Of a stretch of DNA of 64,000 bases, positions 26,164 to 34,516 are shown piece after piece (within the stretch, counting starts at the first letter, position 1; every line of letters begins with the position of its first letter). The DNA comes from Croceivirga lutea (lineage in GTDB: Bacteria; Bacteroidota; Bacteroidia; Flavobacteriales; Flavobacteriaceae), in NCBI RefSeq assembly GCF_014235875.1, contig NZ_JACJUK010000001.1, positions 62,001-126,000 of the forward strand, read 5' to 3'. Below the pieces are notes generated by a model that had not been told where the DNA came from, did not search any database, and worked only from the letters and a program-made list of their open reading frames with translations. The translations under genes were made by a program, and so were the position numbers.

Positions 26164-27753
26164 ATGAAATTTACTTCTATTAGAATTTTATGCTTTCTTT
26201 TATTTCTACCATTATTCCTACAAGCACAAAAAATCTCAAAATCAAAAATTAAAAAACTAAAAACTGAAGTTGCTCAGATTGTTGAAGATAATCACAAGCA
26301 AAGCCAAATTATGGTTGATAAGCTATTTAGTTTTGCTGAATTGGGATTTCAAGAAGTTGAAACCCAAAAATATATTACGGGTATCCTAAAAAATAATGGT
26401 TTTAAAGTCACTGACTCTTTAAGCGGAATACCAACATCATGGTTGGCAACCTGGAGTAATGGAGAAGGGCCAGTTATTGCTCTTGGTAGTGATGTAGATT
26501 GCATACCAAAGGCATCTCAATATCCAGGGGTTGCCTATCATAAACCTATGGTTGAAGGAGCCCCAGGACATGGAGAAGGGCATAACTCTGGAGTTCCTTT
26601 AAATGTTACAGCAGCATTGGCAGTTAAGCAATTGATGGAACGAGAAAACATTGGAGGCACTTTGGTAATATGGCCGGGTATTGCAGAAGAGTTGTTAGGC
26701 TCAAAGGCTTGGTTTGTAAGAGATGGCTTATTTGATGAAATAGACTTGTGCATTTTTACGCATGTGAGTAGTAATTTTAGTGTGTCATGGGGGCAGGCCT
26801 GGGGTACGGGTTTAATTTCTGTAGCGTACGCTTTCTCGGGAGAGGCGGCACATTCGGCAGGTGCTCCTTGGAGAGGAAAAAGTGCTTTAGATGCAGCTGA
26901 GTTGATGAATATAGCTTGGAACTACAAAAGAGAACACCTACATCCTTTAAAAAGAAGTCATTCCATTTTTACAGATGCGGGAGACCAACCTAATGTGGTG
27001 CCGAGTAAAGCAAGTATTTGGTTTTATCTGCGGGATGTGACTTATGATGGAATTATGGAGATGTATGCAACTGCTAATGATATGGCAAAAGGAGCTGCCT
27101 TAATGACAGGAACTACTATGGAATCTAAAGTTCTTGGGGCAGCTTGGCCAAGACATTTTAATAAGACCATAGCAGAAACCATGTATAAAAATATCAAAGA
27201 AGTTGGTCTACCCACTTGGTCAGAAGAAGACCAAGTTTTAGCTAAGGCGGTACAAAAGGAAGTTAGTTCTAAAGATACTACCGGATTAGCAACAGAAATT
27301 TCAAAAATTGGTTTGCCCGTTGTGGAACCAAAAAGCGGTGGTTCAGATGACATTGGAGACGTTTCTTGGAAAATTCCGACCGTTACCATGCGCTACCCAA
27401 GTAATATTCCTGGGTTACAAGGTCATCATTGGAGTAATGCTATAGCAATGGCAACCCCTATTGCTCATAAAGGGGTAACCGCAGGAGCAAAAGCCGAAGC
27501 TATGACAATTTTAGATTTTTTATTAAATCCAACTTTGGTTGATGAAGCGTGGGACTATTTTAATAATGTTCAAAGTAAAGAACAACAATATAAGCCCATG
27601 ATTTCAGAAACAGATGTAGCACCTATCTATCTTAATAAAGAAAAGCAAGATGCATTTAAAAAAGAATTAGAGGTGTTTTATTATGATGAAACCAAGTACG
27701 ATTCTTACTTAGAACAACTTGGAGTTGATTATCCTACTTTAAAAAAACAATAA
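26164..27753 (+). CDS. Exported M20 family amidohydrolase, AbgB-like
   Basis: 529 residues with a signal peptide (MKFTSIRILCFLLFLPLFLQAQ), so periplasmic or secreted. Homologous to p-aminobenzoyl-glutamate hydrolase subunit B: VIALGSDVDCIPKAS, GHGEGHNSGVPLNVTAALAVK, WPGIAEELLGSKAWFVRDG, FSGEAAHSAGAPWRGKSALDA and LQGHHWSN carry metal and dimerisation-domain residues. Members cleave amide bonds of N-acyl amino acids. It lies 156 bp after the dipeptidase, and a hairpin in between suggests partial separation. An exported amidase would produce substrates for the GntP permease and downstream enzymes; that link is inference. Confidence 0.88.
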   Translation: MKFTSIRILCFLLFLPLFLQAQKISKSKIKKLKTEVAQIVEDNHKQSQIMVDKLFSFAELGFQEVETQKYITGILKNNGFKVTDSLSGIPTSWLATWSNGEGPVIALGSDVDCIPKASQYPGVAYHKPMVEGAPGHGEGHNSGVPLNVTAALAVKQLMERENIGGTLVIWPGIAEELLGSKAWFVRDGLFDEIDLCIFTHVSSNFSVSWGQAWGTGLISVAYAFSGEAAHSAGAPWRGKSALDAAELMNIAWNYKREHLHPLKRSHSIFTDAGDQPNVVPSKASIWFYLRDVTYDGIMEMYATANDMAKGAALMTGTTMESKVLGAAWPRHFNKTIAETMYKNIKEVGLPTWSEEDQVLAKAVQKEVSSKDTTGLATEISKIGLPVVEPKSGGSDDIGDVSWKIPTVTMRYPSNIPGLQGHHWSNAIAMATPIAHKGVTAGAKAEAMTILDFLLNPTLVDEAWDYFNNVQSKEQQYKPMISETDVAPIYLNKEKQDAFKKELEVFYYDETKYDSYLEQLGVDYPTLKKQ

Positions 27754-27780
27754 AAAAAGAGGCTGTACAGCCTCTTTTTT
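27752..27780. terminator. Bidirectional terminator between amidohydrolase and proA
   Basis: Perfect palindrome with half-site AAAAAGAGGCTGT, flanked by A- and T-runs. It touches both stop codons and can serve both convergent genes. Confidence 0.9.
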
Positions 27781-28979
27781 TAGTCTCTTATTTGTCCGTC
27801 TCCAAAAACATAATATTTATTGGTGACCAATTGTTTTAAACCTAACGGACCTCTATGATGAAGTTTGTCTGTACTAATGGCAAGTTCTGCTCCAACGCCC
27901 ATTTGACCCCCATCAGTAAAACGCGTACTTGCATTTTTATAAACAGCTGCACAATCTACTTGCTGCATAAAATTATCAGCAGTACTATTTTCTTCTGTCA
28001 TTATTGCTGCAGAATGTCCGCCAGAATTCAAATTGATTTTAGCAATAGCCTCGTCTACGTTTTGTACGGTTCCAATGACACATTTCATGGCTAGAAACTC
28101 TTCTTTCCAAATAGCTTCATCTTCTATTAGTTGAGCTTCTGAAAGCACTTGTTTACTGTTTGCATCAACCAATATTTCTACATTGTGTGATTTTAAAATT
28201 GCTTCGAGTTCTTTGATTTTTTGTTCATAGCCATTAAGATTAACATCAATTAAAATTTTATCTAAGGCATTACAAGCAGATATTTTATGTGTTTTTGCGT
28301 TTAAAATAACTTCAATACTTTTTTGCCAATCGGCTTTTTCGTGTACATATAAAAAATTATTTCCTCTACCACTAACTAAGACAGCACAAGTAGCATGCTC
28401 TTTTACAAAAGCTATTAAACGCTCACCACCTCTAGGTACTATTAAATCTAACTGTTCTGGCGGGTTTTTTAAGAATGCTTGAGTTGCAGTTCTGTCTAAA
28501 TTCAATAATTCTATATACCCCTTATCTAGATTGTTTTCTTCTAAAGCCTGGTGCCAAAAATCGACCAAAACGGTATTACTATGAATGGCTTCTTTACCCC
28601 CTTTAAGGAATATTTTGTTGTTGGCTTTAAAAGCTAGAACGGCTGCTTCTACAGTAACATCTGGTCTAGATTCATAGATGATAAGAATAGCCCCGAAAGG
28701 TGCTGTTTTATTGATAATATTTAAACCATTTTCTAATTCCACACTAGATATTTCTTGGTTGACTGGATCATCTTGCATGCGAACCTCTTTAACCGCTTGT
28801 ATCATTTGGTCCACCTTTTTAGAGTTTACAACCAAACGGTCATACAACGCTTGGTCGTTACGGTTAAAAGCTTCTAAGTCTTTTACATTTGCTTCAAGGA
28901 GTAGGTTTCTTTTTTCATTAAGAAGACGTTCCATTGTAGCGAGAACTTTATTTTTTATTTCGGTATTTAATAATTTCAT
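27780..28979 (-). CDS. proA: Glutamate-5-semialdehyde dehydrogenase
   Basis: 399 residues, full length for ProA. Seen: IYESRPDVTVEAAVLAFK, LKGGKEAIHSN, DLIVPRGGERLIAF, and KISACNALDKILID with the catalytic Cys, plus the C-terminal THRFTDGG-like segment STRFTDGGQMGVGAELAIST. It reduces gamma-glutamyl phosphate with NADPH in the second step of proline synthesis. Last gene of rpsU-proC-proB-proA; it starts 18 bp after proB and ends in a bidirectional terminator. Confidence 0.96.
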   Translation of the reverse strand: MKLLNTEIKNKVLATMERLLNEKRNLLLEANVKDLEAFNRNDQALYDRLVVNSKKVDQMIQAVKEVRMQDDPVNQEISSVELENGLNIINKTAPFGAILIIYESRPDVTVEAAVLAFKANNKIFLKGGKEAIHSNTVLVDFWHQALEENNLDKGYIELLNLDRTATQAFLKNPPEQLDLIVPRGGERLIAFVKEHATCAVLVSGRGNNFLYVHEKADWQKSIEVILNAKTHKISACNALDKILIDVNLNGYEQKIKELEAILKSHNVEILVDANSKQVLSEAQLIEDEAIWKEEFLAMKCVIGTVQNVDEAIAKINLNSGGHSAAIMTEENSTADNFMQQVDCAAVYKNASTRFTDGGQMGVGAELAISTDKLHHRGPLGLKQLVTNKYYVFGDGQIRD

Positions 28980-28997
28980 GAATTCTATTTTAAAAGA

Positions 28998-29768
28998 TTA
29001 AAGGGCTACTTTGGTGCCTACTTCTTTTCCTTCAATGACATCAATAATTACGTTTTCTGTTTTACCATTAACAATGTAAGAAGGTATGTTATTTGAAGCA
29101 GCTTGTTGGGCATAATTTAATTTAGAACCCATACCACCTCGGCCTTCACCTTCACCTTTTCCGGCTTCTTCAATGTATTTATTTAGGTCTTCTTGGGGTT
29201 CAACATTATGTATGATTTTAGAATCTTCTTCTTGCGGGTGCCCATTATAAAGTCCGTCAATATCGGTCATTAACAGAAATTTATCAGCATTCATTAATTC
29301 GGCAATTAAAGTAGCTAATTCATCATTATCTGAAAACATACTCATGGTAACTGAAACGGCATCATCTTCGTTAGCAATAGGAATAACCCCTTCTGAAAGT
29401 AATCCTTCAATACAATTAATCATATTATCGCGGTGTACACCGGGATTAAAATCTCTTTTAGTAGGAAGTACTTGTGCGCATTTCATACCATAATCTCTAA
29501 AAATGTTATAATAGAGGCGCATCATTCTTGGCTGCCCAATTGCGGAGTATACTTGCCTACGTTGTGTTTTATCTTTAATTTTTGCCTTACCTAAAACTTC
29601 TTTTCCGGCAATAACAGAACCAGAAGAAACTAAAATTGTCATGATGTCTCTTTCATAAAGCTCTGCAATTTGTCGTACTAAATTTTTAAGAACAGGTCTT
29701 ACAATTCTATTGTCTTTATTGGTCATTACGTTTGTTCCAACCTTAATAACCACTAATTGTTTATACAT
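28998..29768 (-). CDS. proB: Glutamate 5-kinase, PUA-less form
   Basis: 256 residues of the amino acid kinase family: VVIKVGTNVMT, ILVSSGSVIAGKEVLG, IPIANEDDAVSV, DNDELATLIAELMNADKFLLMTDIDGLY and GRGGMGSKLNYAQQAAS. It phosphorylates glutamate with ATP to start proline synthesis. The E. coli enzyme has about 367 residues with a C-terminal PUA domain; that domain is entirely missing here, leaving the catalytic domain alone. Proline feedback usually acts on the kinase domain, so regulation may persist. It starts 3 bp after proC. Confidence 0.95.
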   Translation of the reverse strand: MYKQLVVIKVGTNVMTNKDNRIVRPVLKNLVRQIAELYERDIMTILVSSGSVIAGKEVLGKAKIKDKTQRRQVYSAIGQPRMMRLYYNIFRDYGMKCAQVLPTKRDFNPGVHRDNMINCIEGLLSEGVIPIANEDDAVSVTMSMFSDNDELATLIAELMNADKFLLMTDIDGLYNGHPQEEDSKIIHNVEPQEDLNKYIEEAGKGEGEGRGGMGSKLNYAQQAASNNIPSYIVNGKTENVIIDVIEGKEVGTKVAL

Positions 29769-29771
29769 AAT

Positions 29772-30578
29772 TTAATATTCTTCACCCAATTCTACAGCTC
29801 TGTTAAACGCTGCGAAAGCGGCTTCTTTAATTAATTCTCCTACATTATTATCGTCCATAGAATCTAAGGCAGCTTGTGTAGTTCCCCCTTTAGAAGCAAC
29901 CTTGGCCATCCAGGTATCTGGCATTAAATTGGATTGATTGAATAGTTCAACCGCCCCCGTAAAAGTTTGGCTTACCAGAACTTTTGATACATTTTCTGAG
30001 AAGCCCATTTGTAATGCAGCTTCCATCATACTTTGCATAAAGTAAAATACATAGGCCGGTCCACTACCAGATATACCCGTTGAAGCATCTATAAATTTTT
30101 CGTTTTGAACGCGTAACGCTTTCCCCGTGGTTCCTAATAGGTCTTCTACTAAAAACATTTCTAAACGCGACACTTTTTCTGATGCCACATAAGAGGTTAG
30201 ACCTAAACCAACCTGAGCTGGCAAATTTGGCATTGCACGAATTATTTTTTCTATACCTAAGGCTTCTTGAATATAGTTTATGGTAACCCCAGCCATTATT
30301 GAGATAACCATTTGTTCATTGTTAACCAAGGGTTTAATTCTGTTAAACAGTTCTTCTGCGTGATAGGGCTTAACGGCAATCATTATTACTTCTGCCATAG
30401 GCACACAATCTTCTAACCTGTCAAACGTGTCGAAATGGGTTATTTTTTCAACCTTTTCAAGGGTTTCTGCAGATTTGTCTAATACCATAATATTGCGTTT
30501 TTTGAGCAATTTAGATTTAGACATACCTTCAGCATAGGTAAGTCCCATATTTCCGGCACCTATTAATAATACTCTCAT
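29772..30578 (-). CDS. proC: Pyrroline-5-carboxylate reductase
   Basis: 268 residues. The N-terminal Rossmann motif VLLIGAGNMGLTYAEGM, AVKPYHAEEL, IRAMPNLPAQVGLG and the signature ISGSGPAYVFYFMQSMMEAALQMG with KGGTTQAALDSMD are present. It reduces pyrroline-5-carboxylate to proline with NAD(P)H, the last step of the pathway. Together with proB and proA directly downstream it makes the whole glutamate-to-proline route in one operon. It starts 25 bp after rpsU. Confidence 0.96.
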   Translation of the reverse strand: MRVLLIGAGNMGLTYAEGMSKSKLLKKRNIMVLDKSAETLEKVEKITHFDTFDRLEDCVPMAEVIMIAVKPYHAEELFNRIKPLVNNEQMVISIMAGVTINYIQEALGIEKIIRAMPNLPAQVGLGLTSYVASEKVSRLEMFLVEDLLGTTGKALRVQNEKFIDASTGISGSGPAYVFYFMQSMMEAALQMGFSENVSKVLVSQTFTGAVELFNQSNLMPDTWMAKVASKGGTTQAALDSMDDNNVGELIKEAAFAAFNRAVELGEEY

Positions 30579-30603
30579 AATTTGTGGTCTTTAAGACACT
30601 TTT

Positions 30604-30801
30604 TTATTGATTATTGCTTTCTAAAATATACTGTTGCTTGTATGTTGCTTTCTGTAATTGTTCTCTTTTTTCTGCGGAAGGTTTTGCATAGTACCTTCTG
30701 GTTTTTAATTGATTGTGCAATTTAGTGTTGCGAACTTTTCTTTTGTAACGTTTTAAGGCGTTTTCGATTTTTTCGCCAGACTTAACCTCTATTTTTAACA
30801 T
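30604..30801 (-). CDS. rpsU: 30S ribosomal protein bS21
   Basis: 65 residues, very basic, with the bS21 core IENALKRYKRKVRNTKLHNQLKTR followed by YYAKPSAEKREQLQKA. bS21 binds the 30S platform and in Bacteroidota helps to hide the anti-Shine-Dalgarno sequence. No Shine-Dalgarno-like sequence is seen in the 40 bp upstream of the ATG. It leads the proline operon (25 bp before proC), an unexpected partner for a ribosomal gene. The central part differs noticeably from the flavobacterial bS21 sequences I remember, so a second copy elsewhere is possible. Confidence 0.9.
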   Translation of the reverse strand: MLKIEVKSGEKIENALKRYKRKVRNTKLHNQLKTRRYYAKPSAEKREQLQKATYKQQYILESNNQ

Positions 30802-31192
30802 AATTGCAATTAATAGTTATTAAATAAAATGAAATAACTGTTGAAGAATTCTAACAGTCTAAATGACTACATTATTAGAAAAATAGTTTTCCAATACGGT
30901 CTTTAGTATTAAGGTATTTGAAAGAGGGTGGCACCATTACAGCAAAATGCTGAAGTCTAAATGGTGCCTTTAAACCATTGGAGGTTTAAATAATAAAATT
31001 TGCTTTTTTGAAGTCGGAAGGCAAAATTTAAAATAAGAGATAATAATTACTTTTATAGATTCATTACAAGTGCACAATAGTCATGCCAGCATCCTATATT
31101 TATGATATGTTGAGGATATTTAGCGAAGACTTAACATTGCTTTTAGTAAATGGTAAATTGATTGGTTATGAGGTGAAGAATTGTCAGGTATT
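30802..31192. other. 391-bp gene-free spacer upstream of rpsU
   Basis: Longest gene-free stretch in the window, between the rsmB-like stop and the rpsU start on the minus strand. It contains the structured element at 30930-31025 and no TAnnTTTG box on the minus strand that I can find. A 37-codon open frame on the plus strand (31083-31196) is probably chance. Confidence 0.6.
30930..31025. ncRNA. Compact structured element, candidate leader or small RNA
   Basis: Three hairpins lie side by side. The first, 30930-30968, has a perfect 9-bp outer stem GGCACCATT/AATGGTGCC enclosing a second stem CAGCA/TGCTG. The second, 30969-30990, is a perfect 8-bp stem TTTAAACC/GGTTTAAA with a 6-nt loop. The third, weaker, pairs TTTGC (30999) with GCAAA (31021). 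The strand cannot be decided; if minus, it is part of the rpsU-proCBA leader. In the minus-strand sense the second hairpin carries ACCTCC, which resembles an anti-Shine-Dalgarno. Confidence 0.5.
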
Positions 31193-32416
31193 TTAGCCTA
31201 CTTCATCAATTTTATTTAGTAAGGCCATATAAAAACCATCAAATCCACTTTCAGAAGCAAAAATATTTTGGTCTTTTTCAAGCTTAAAATCTTTGCCAGC
31301 TTCTGAAGAAAGGAATTTTTTTACTTGTTCAGAGTTTTCTTCTGGTAAAATAGAACAGGTTGCATAGACCAATTTTCCACCAGGTTTTACCATTTTTGAG
31401 TAGTCTCTTAAAATCTCTGCCTGTACTGTTTTAATACGCTCTAAAAATTCAGGTTCTAATTTCCATTTGCTATCAGGATTTCTTCTAATAACCCCTAAAC
31501 CTGAACAGGGGGCATCTAATAGAACTCTATCAGCTTTTGCATGTAATTTTTTAATGGCTTTTGTAGAATCAATTACCCGAGTTTCCATGTTATGCACACC
31601 ATTTCTACGAGCTCTAACTTTTAGCTTTTTTAATTTACTCTCGTAAATATCCATAGCAATTAATTGACCTTTATTTTGCATTTGAGATGCCAAATGCAAA
31701 GTTTTACCTCCGGCACCAGCACAGGCATCAATAACACGTTGGCCAGGTTCCACTTGTAGGTAAGGAGCAACCAATTGGGAAGATGCATCTTGAACTTCAA
31801 ATAAACCATCTTTAAATGCCTGTGTTACAAAAACGTTTTTGCGTTCAACTAATTTTAAGGCATCAGGATTTTTAGCAATGGGAACGGTATTTATTTCCTC
31901 CTCAGCTAAAACAGCCTGTAATGTATTTTTATCTGTTTTTAGCGTGTTAACCCTTAGTATAACTTCTGCTTGTTTATTTAAGGCAGCAGCTTCTTTAGTC
32001 CATAAATCCTTTCCTAAAGCCTTTTCTGCTAAGGTATCTATCCAATCTGGGTAACTTTCTCTATACTTTCTAATCTTAGACAGTACATCAAATTTACCTT
32101 TTATGCGTCTCACAGGGGTGCTTTCTAATTGTTTCCAATCTGGTAATTGAATACCTCTTAACACTGCCCAAACGGCAAAAAGACGGAATAAATTAGCTCT
32201 TGAATATGGAGCATTAACTTCAGCAATTTCAGTATACAAGCGTTTGTAGCGTACAATTTCGTAAGTGGTTTCAGCAATAAACCCACGGTCACGGGCACCC
32301 CATCTTTTATCGTATTTTAATACCTTTTCAATAACCTTATCTGCATATTCATTTTCATTGAAAATCATGTTTAAGGCATCAATTACAGCAAAGACTAAAT
32401 TTCTATGGAGTCGCAT
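31193..32416 (-). CDS. RsmB/NOP2-type RNA (cytosine-5) methyltransferase
   Basis: 407 residues. A helical N-terminal region (about 1-150, NusB-like in RsmB) precedes the SAM-dependent methyltransferase domain: DACAGAGGKTLHLASQM (SAM site), DAPCSGLGVIRRNPD (motif IV Cys) and YATCSILPEENSEQV (motif VI catalytic Cys). It should methylate a cytosine in rRNA, in E. coli RsmB C967 of 16S. Whether it hits that exact base here is inference. Cytoplasmic; separate from the rpsU operon by the 391-bp spacer. Confidence 0.9.
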   Translation of the reverse strand: MRLHRNLVFAVIDALNMIFNENEYADKVIEKVLKYDKRWGARDRGFIAETTYEIVRYKRLYTEIAEVNAPYSRANLFRLFAVWAVLRGIQLPDWKQLESTPVRRIKGKFDVLSKIRKYRESYPDWIDTLAEKALGKDLWTKEAAALNKQAEVILRVNTLKTDKNTLQAVLAEEEINTVPIAKNPDALKLVERKNVFVTQAFKDGLFEVQDASSQLVAPYLQVEPGQRVIDACAGAGGKTLHLASQMQNKGQLIAMDIYESKLKKLKVRARRNGVHNMETRVIDSTKAIKKLHAKADRVLLDAPCSGLGVIRRNPDSKWKLEPEFLERIKTVQAEILRDYSKMVKPGGKLVYATCSILPEENSEQVKKFLSSEAGKDFKLEKDQNIFASESGFDGFYMALLNKIDEVG

Positions 32417-32498
32417 ATAAAAAATTAAGGGAGCAAAGGTAACTTATGATTTTTAATTAAGTAGACTCTTGTGTCACAACCAAACCCTTTGGTAATAG

Positions 32499-32506
32499 TA
32501 TCTTTG
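32499..32506 (+). promoter_or_regulatory. Promoter -7 box before the YCF48-like lipoprotein gene
   Basis: TATCTTTG matches TAnnTTTG and lies 14 bp upstream of the ATG at 32521. No TTG is found at the usual distance upstream. Confidence 0.5.
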
Positions 32507-32520
32507 AAAAAATTAGTGAA

Positions 32521-33555
32521 ATGAAATTGCTCACATCTCTCATGCTAATAGGTTTACTGCTAGTTGGTTGTAAGACCAAAAAAGAAGTTAAACCCATAAG
32601 TACGGTGACTATTGAAGAGGTTTATACAGATTCTATAAATATTAGAGCTATTACTTTTTTAGATACTAATACGCTCGCCTTTGCAGGAACTCATGGAACT
32701 TTTGGGACTGTAGATTTACCTTCAAAAAAAATTAGATCTAATGTTCAAAAGTTTGACAGTATTTACCCTGAATTTAGGGCTGTAGCCAATACATCAACAG
32801 ATTTTTTTATGCTATCTGTAGCTTCTCCTGCATTAATATATAAAACTGGGGGTAATGGTAAAATGGAATTGGTTTATAAAGAAGAAGGAGAAGATGTATT
32901 CTATGATGCTATGCTTTTTTGGAATGATGATGAAGGGCTTGCTATTGGCGATGGTAGCAATGGTTGTTTAGCCATTGTTATCACAAGAAATGGTGGAAAT
33001 ACTTGGTCTAAAATTGATTGTTCAGAATTACCAAAGCTACAGGGTGATGTTGGTGCTTACGCAGCCAGTAATACGAATATAGAAGTTAAAGGAGACAAGG
33101 CTTGGATTATGACATCCAAAGAAGAAATAGTAGTTACCAATGACAAAGGTAAAACATGGGAAAAAATACGTACCCCTATTGAAATAAAAGAACAATACCA
33201 GGGAATTTATTCAATTGATTTTTATGATGAAAACAATGGATATGGTATTGGTGGTGATTTTTCAAAGCCAACGCTAAATAAATCTAACAAAATACAGACT
33301 AAAGATGGTGGGCAAACATGGCAATTGGTTGCAGATAATGCTGAACCAGGTTATAAAAGCTGTGTGCAGTATGTGCCCAATTCTGATGCAGATAAACTAG
33401 TAACTGTTGGTTTTACGGGCATTTCTGTATCTAATAATGGGGGATTGGGTTGGTCTACTATTAGTGATGAAGGATTTTACACCATACGTTTTTTAAATGA
33501 TTCTATTGCCTATGCTGCTGGAAAAAATCGAATAGCTAAACTTACCTTTCATTAA
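32521..33555 (+). CDS. YCF48/BNR-type beta-propeller lipoprotein
   Basis: 344 residues. Lipoprotein signal MKLLTSLMLIGLLLVGC with the lipidated Cys at 17, so envelope-anchored. The rest is a beta-propeller with four Asp-box motifs (NGGNTWSKI, NDKGKTWEKI, KDGGQTWQLV, NNGGLGWSTI) as in YCF48-like and sialidase-type propellers. Such proteins in flavobacteria are often annotated as oxidoreductases, but no redox or catalytic motif is visible, and I assign only the fold. It stands alone between divergent rsmB and a convergent small gene, with its own promoter box and terminator. Confidence 0.8.
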   Translation: MKLLTSLMLIGLLLVGCKTKKEVKPISTVTIEEVYTDSINIRAITFLDTNTLAFAGTHGTFGTVDLPSKKIRSNVQKFDSIYPEFRAVANTSTDFFMLSVASPALIYKTGGNGKMELVYKEEGEDVFYDAMLFWNDDEGLAIGDGSNGCLAIVITRNGGNTWSKIDCSELPKLQGDVGAYAASNTNIEVKGDKAWIMTSKEEIVVTNDKGKTWEKIRTPIEIKEQYQGIYSIDFYDENNGYGIGGDFSKPTLNKSNKIQTKDGGQTWQLVADNAEPGYKSCVQYVPNSDADKLVTVGFTGISVSNNGGLGWSTISDEGFYTIRFLNDSIAYAAGKNRIAKLTFH

Positions 33556-33594
33556 AAAAGCACCTATTTCAAATACATGTTATAGATGCTTTTT
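33554..33594 (+). terminator. Terminator of the YCF48-like gene
   Basis: Stem AAAAAGCA-C-CTAT / ATAG-A-TGCTTTTT with one mismatch and a 14-nt loop, overlapping the stop codon. Confidence 0.7.
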
Positions 33595-33628
33595 AACTAA
33601 CAATCAATCAAACTAAACTAACCTATTA

Positions 33629-33976
33629 TTATACGTTTACTACCACAAAGTTTCTACCTGACTTTTTGTAATAAACACCTCTATATTTAAATAATTTTCT
33701 ACCATTAATTACCACAGCTTTTCGCCTAACTGGAAGTTTTGAAACTGTGACGCCTGTAGGAGCGCTAATTACAATATATCTGCCTTTTTGTTGCTTATAC
33801 CAAATACCATCAGCAAAATAGATTTTTGCTGTATTTCTAATGATAATTTTAGGTTTAGAAATTTTGGTAACTACCGTTCCAATAACAGGATAGACCCTAA
33901 TTTTTTTCTGTGCTTCAACGGAAGTTAACACTGCAGTTGAAAAGAATATGACCATTAAAACAACAAGCTTTTTCAT
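33629..33976 (-). CDS. Small exported protein of unknown function
   Basis: 115 residues with a clear signal peptide (MKKLVVLMVIFFSTAVLTSVEAQ). The mature part is basic and Tyr/Val-rich, with repeated short beta-strand patterns IYFADGIWYKQQKGRYIVISAP and LFKYRGVYYKKSGRNFVVVNV. This two-fold G-x-[WY]-[YF]-K pattern recalls small periplasmic DUF6515-type proteins, but I would not assign a function. It is a single gene, separated from the sigma factor cassette by a terminator at 34045-34070. Confidence 0.7.
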   Translation of the reverse strand: MKKLVVLMVIFFSTAVLTSVEAQKKIRVYPVIGTVVTKISKPKIIIRNTAKIYFADGIWYKQQKGRYIVISAPTGVTVSKLPVRRKAVVINGRKLFKYRGVYYKKSGRNFVVVNV

Positions 33977-34044
33977 ATTAATTACAATTTGGGATTATAT
34001 GTATTTGACTGTTATTAATTGAAAAGGTTTAATGCTATTCAAAA

Positions 34045-34070
34045 AAAAGAGCTTCAACTGAAGCTCTTTT
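34045..34070 (-). terminator. Terminator of the ECF sigma factor cassette
   Basis: Perfect 12-bp stem AAAAGAGCTTCA / TGAAGCTCTTTT with flanking A/T-runs, 9 bp after the last gene of the cassette. Confidence 0.9.
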
Positions 34071-34078
34071 ATAAATAA

Positions 34079-34516
34079 TTATTGTCTTTTTCGTCGAAAC
34101 TCTTGTAGTAACCTACGCTTAAATTGTTCTTCTGCCCTTATGAGCTGCACAATTTTTTTACTAGGAAGCACATTTTTGAGTTTAGCTATAAATGCGTTAT
34201 CAATTTCTACTTTTTTAGATTGTAAATTTTGAATTGATTCTAAAATTTGTTCAGCTTCCTTCTCTGAAAGTTCAGTCACGTTTGTATGTTTACCGCCAAA
34301 TTGTTCGCGTTCATTTCTTCTGAGCTTTTCCATCTGCTCTTCATGAGCGTTATAAATAGGCCAAAAATCTTGAGCTTCTTTTGAAGTCAATTCCAATTCT
34401 TCTGTAATAAAGGCAACTTTAAGTGTTTTTACCTTATCTCTTGGAGGTCTTTGTGCAAAGGTAAGCACTGTAAAAAGTAGTGTAAAAAGTGTGCTACTAA
34501 GTTTAATTAATTTCAT
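34079..34516 (-). CDS. Spy/CpxP-like periplasmic protein (sensor-of-sigma type)
   Basis: 145 residues with a signal peptide (MKLIKLSSTLFTLLFTVLTFAQ). The mature protein is helical and charged: VAFITEELELTSKEAQDFWPIYNAHEEQMEKLRR and an IQNLQSKKVEIDNAFIAKLKNVLPSKKIVQLIRAE-type helix, matching LTxxQ-like Spy/CpxP architecture. In flavobacteria such proteins are commonly encoded after an ECF sigma factor and anti-sigma factor, as here. Its start overlaps the anti-sigma gene stop by 14 bp. A periplasmic stress-sensing or chaperone role is likely but inferred. Confidence 0.8.
   Translation of the reverse strand: MKLIKLSSTLFTLLFTVLTFAQRPPRDKVKTLKVAFITEELELTSKEAQDFWPIYNAHEEQMEKLRRNEREQFGGKHTNVTELSEKEAEQILESIQNLQSKKVEIDNAFIAKLKNVLPSKKIVQLIRAEEQFKRRLLQEFRRKRQ

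Noticed and set aside
31083-31196. 37-codon plus-strand open frame in the rpsU spacer, starting MPASYIYDMLR, slightly like the start of a thiolase
   Set aside because: Similarity is limited to a few residues, it has no promoter box or neighbours, overlaps the rsmB-like stop and is within chance length.
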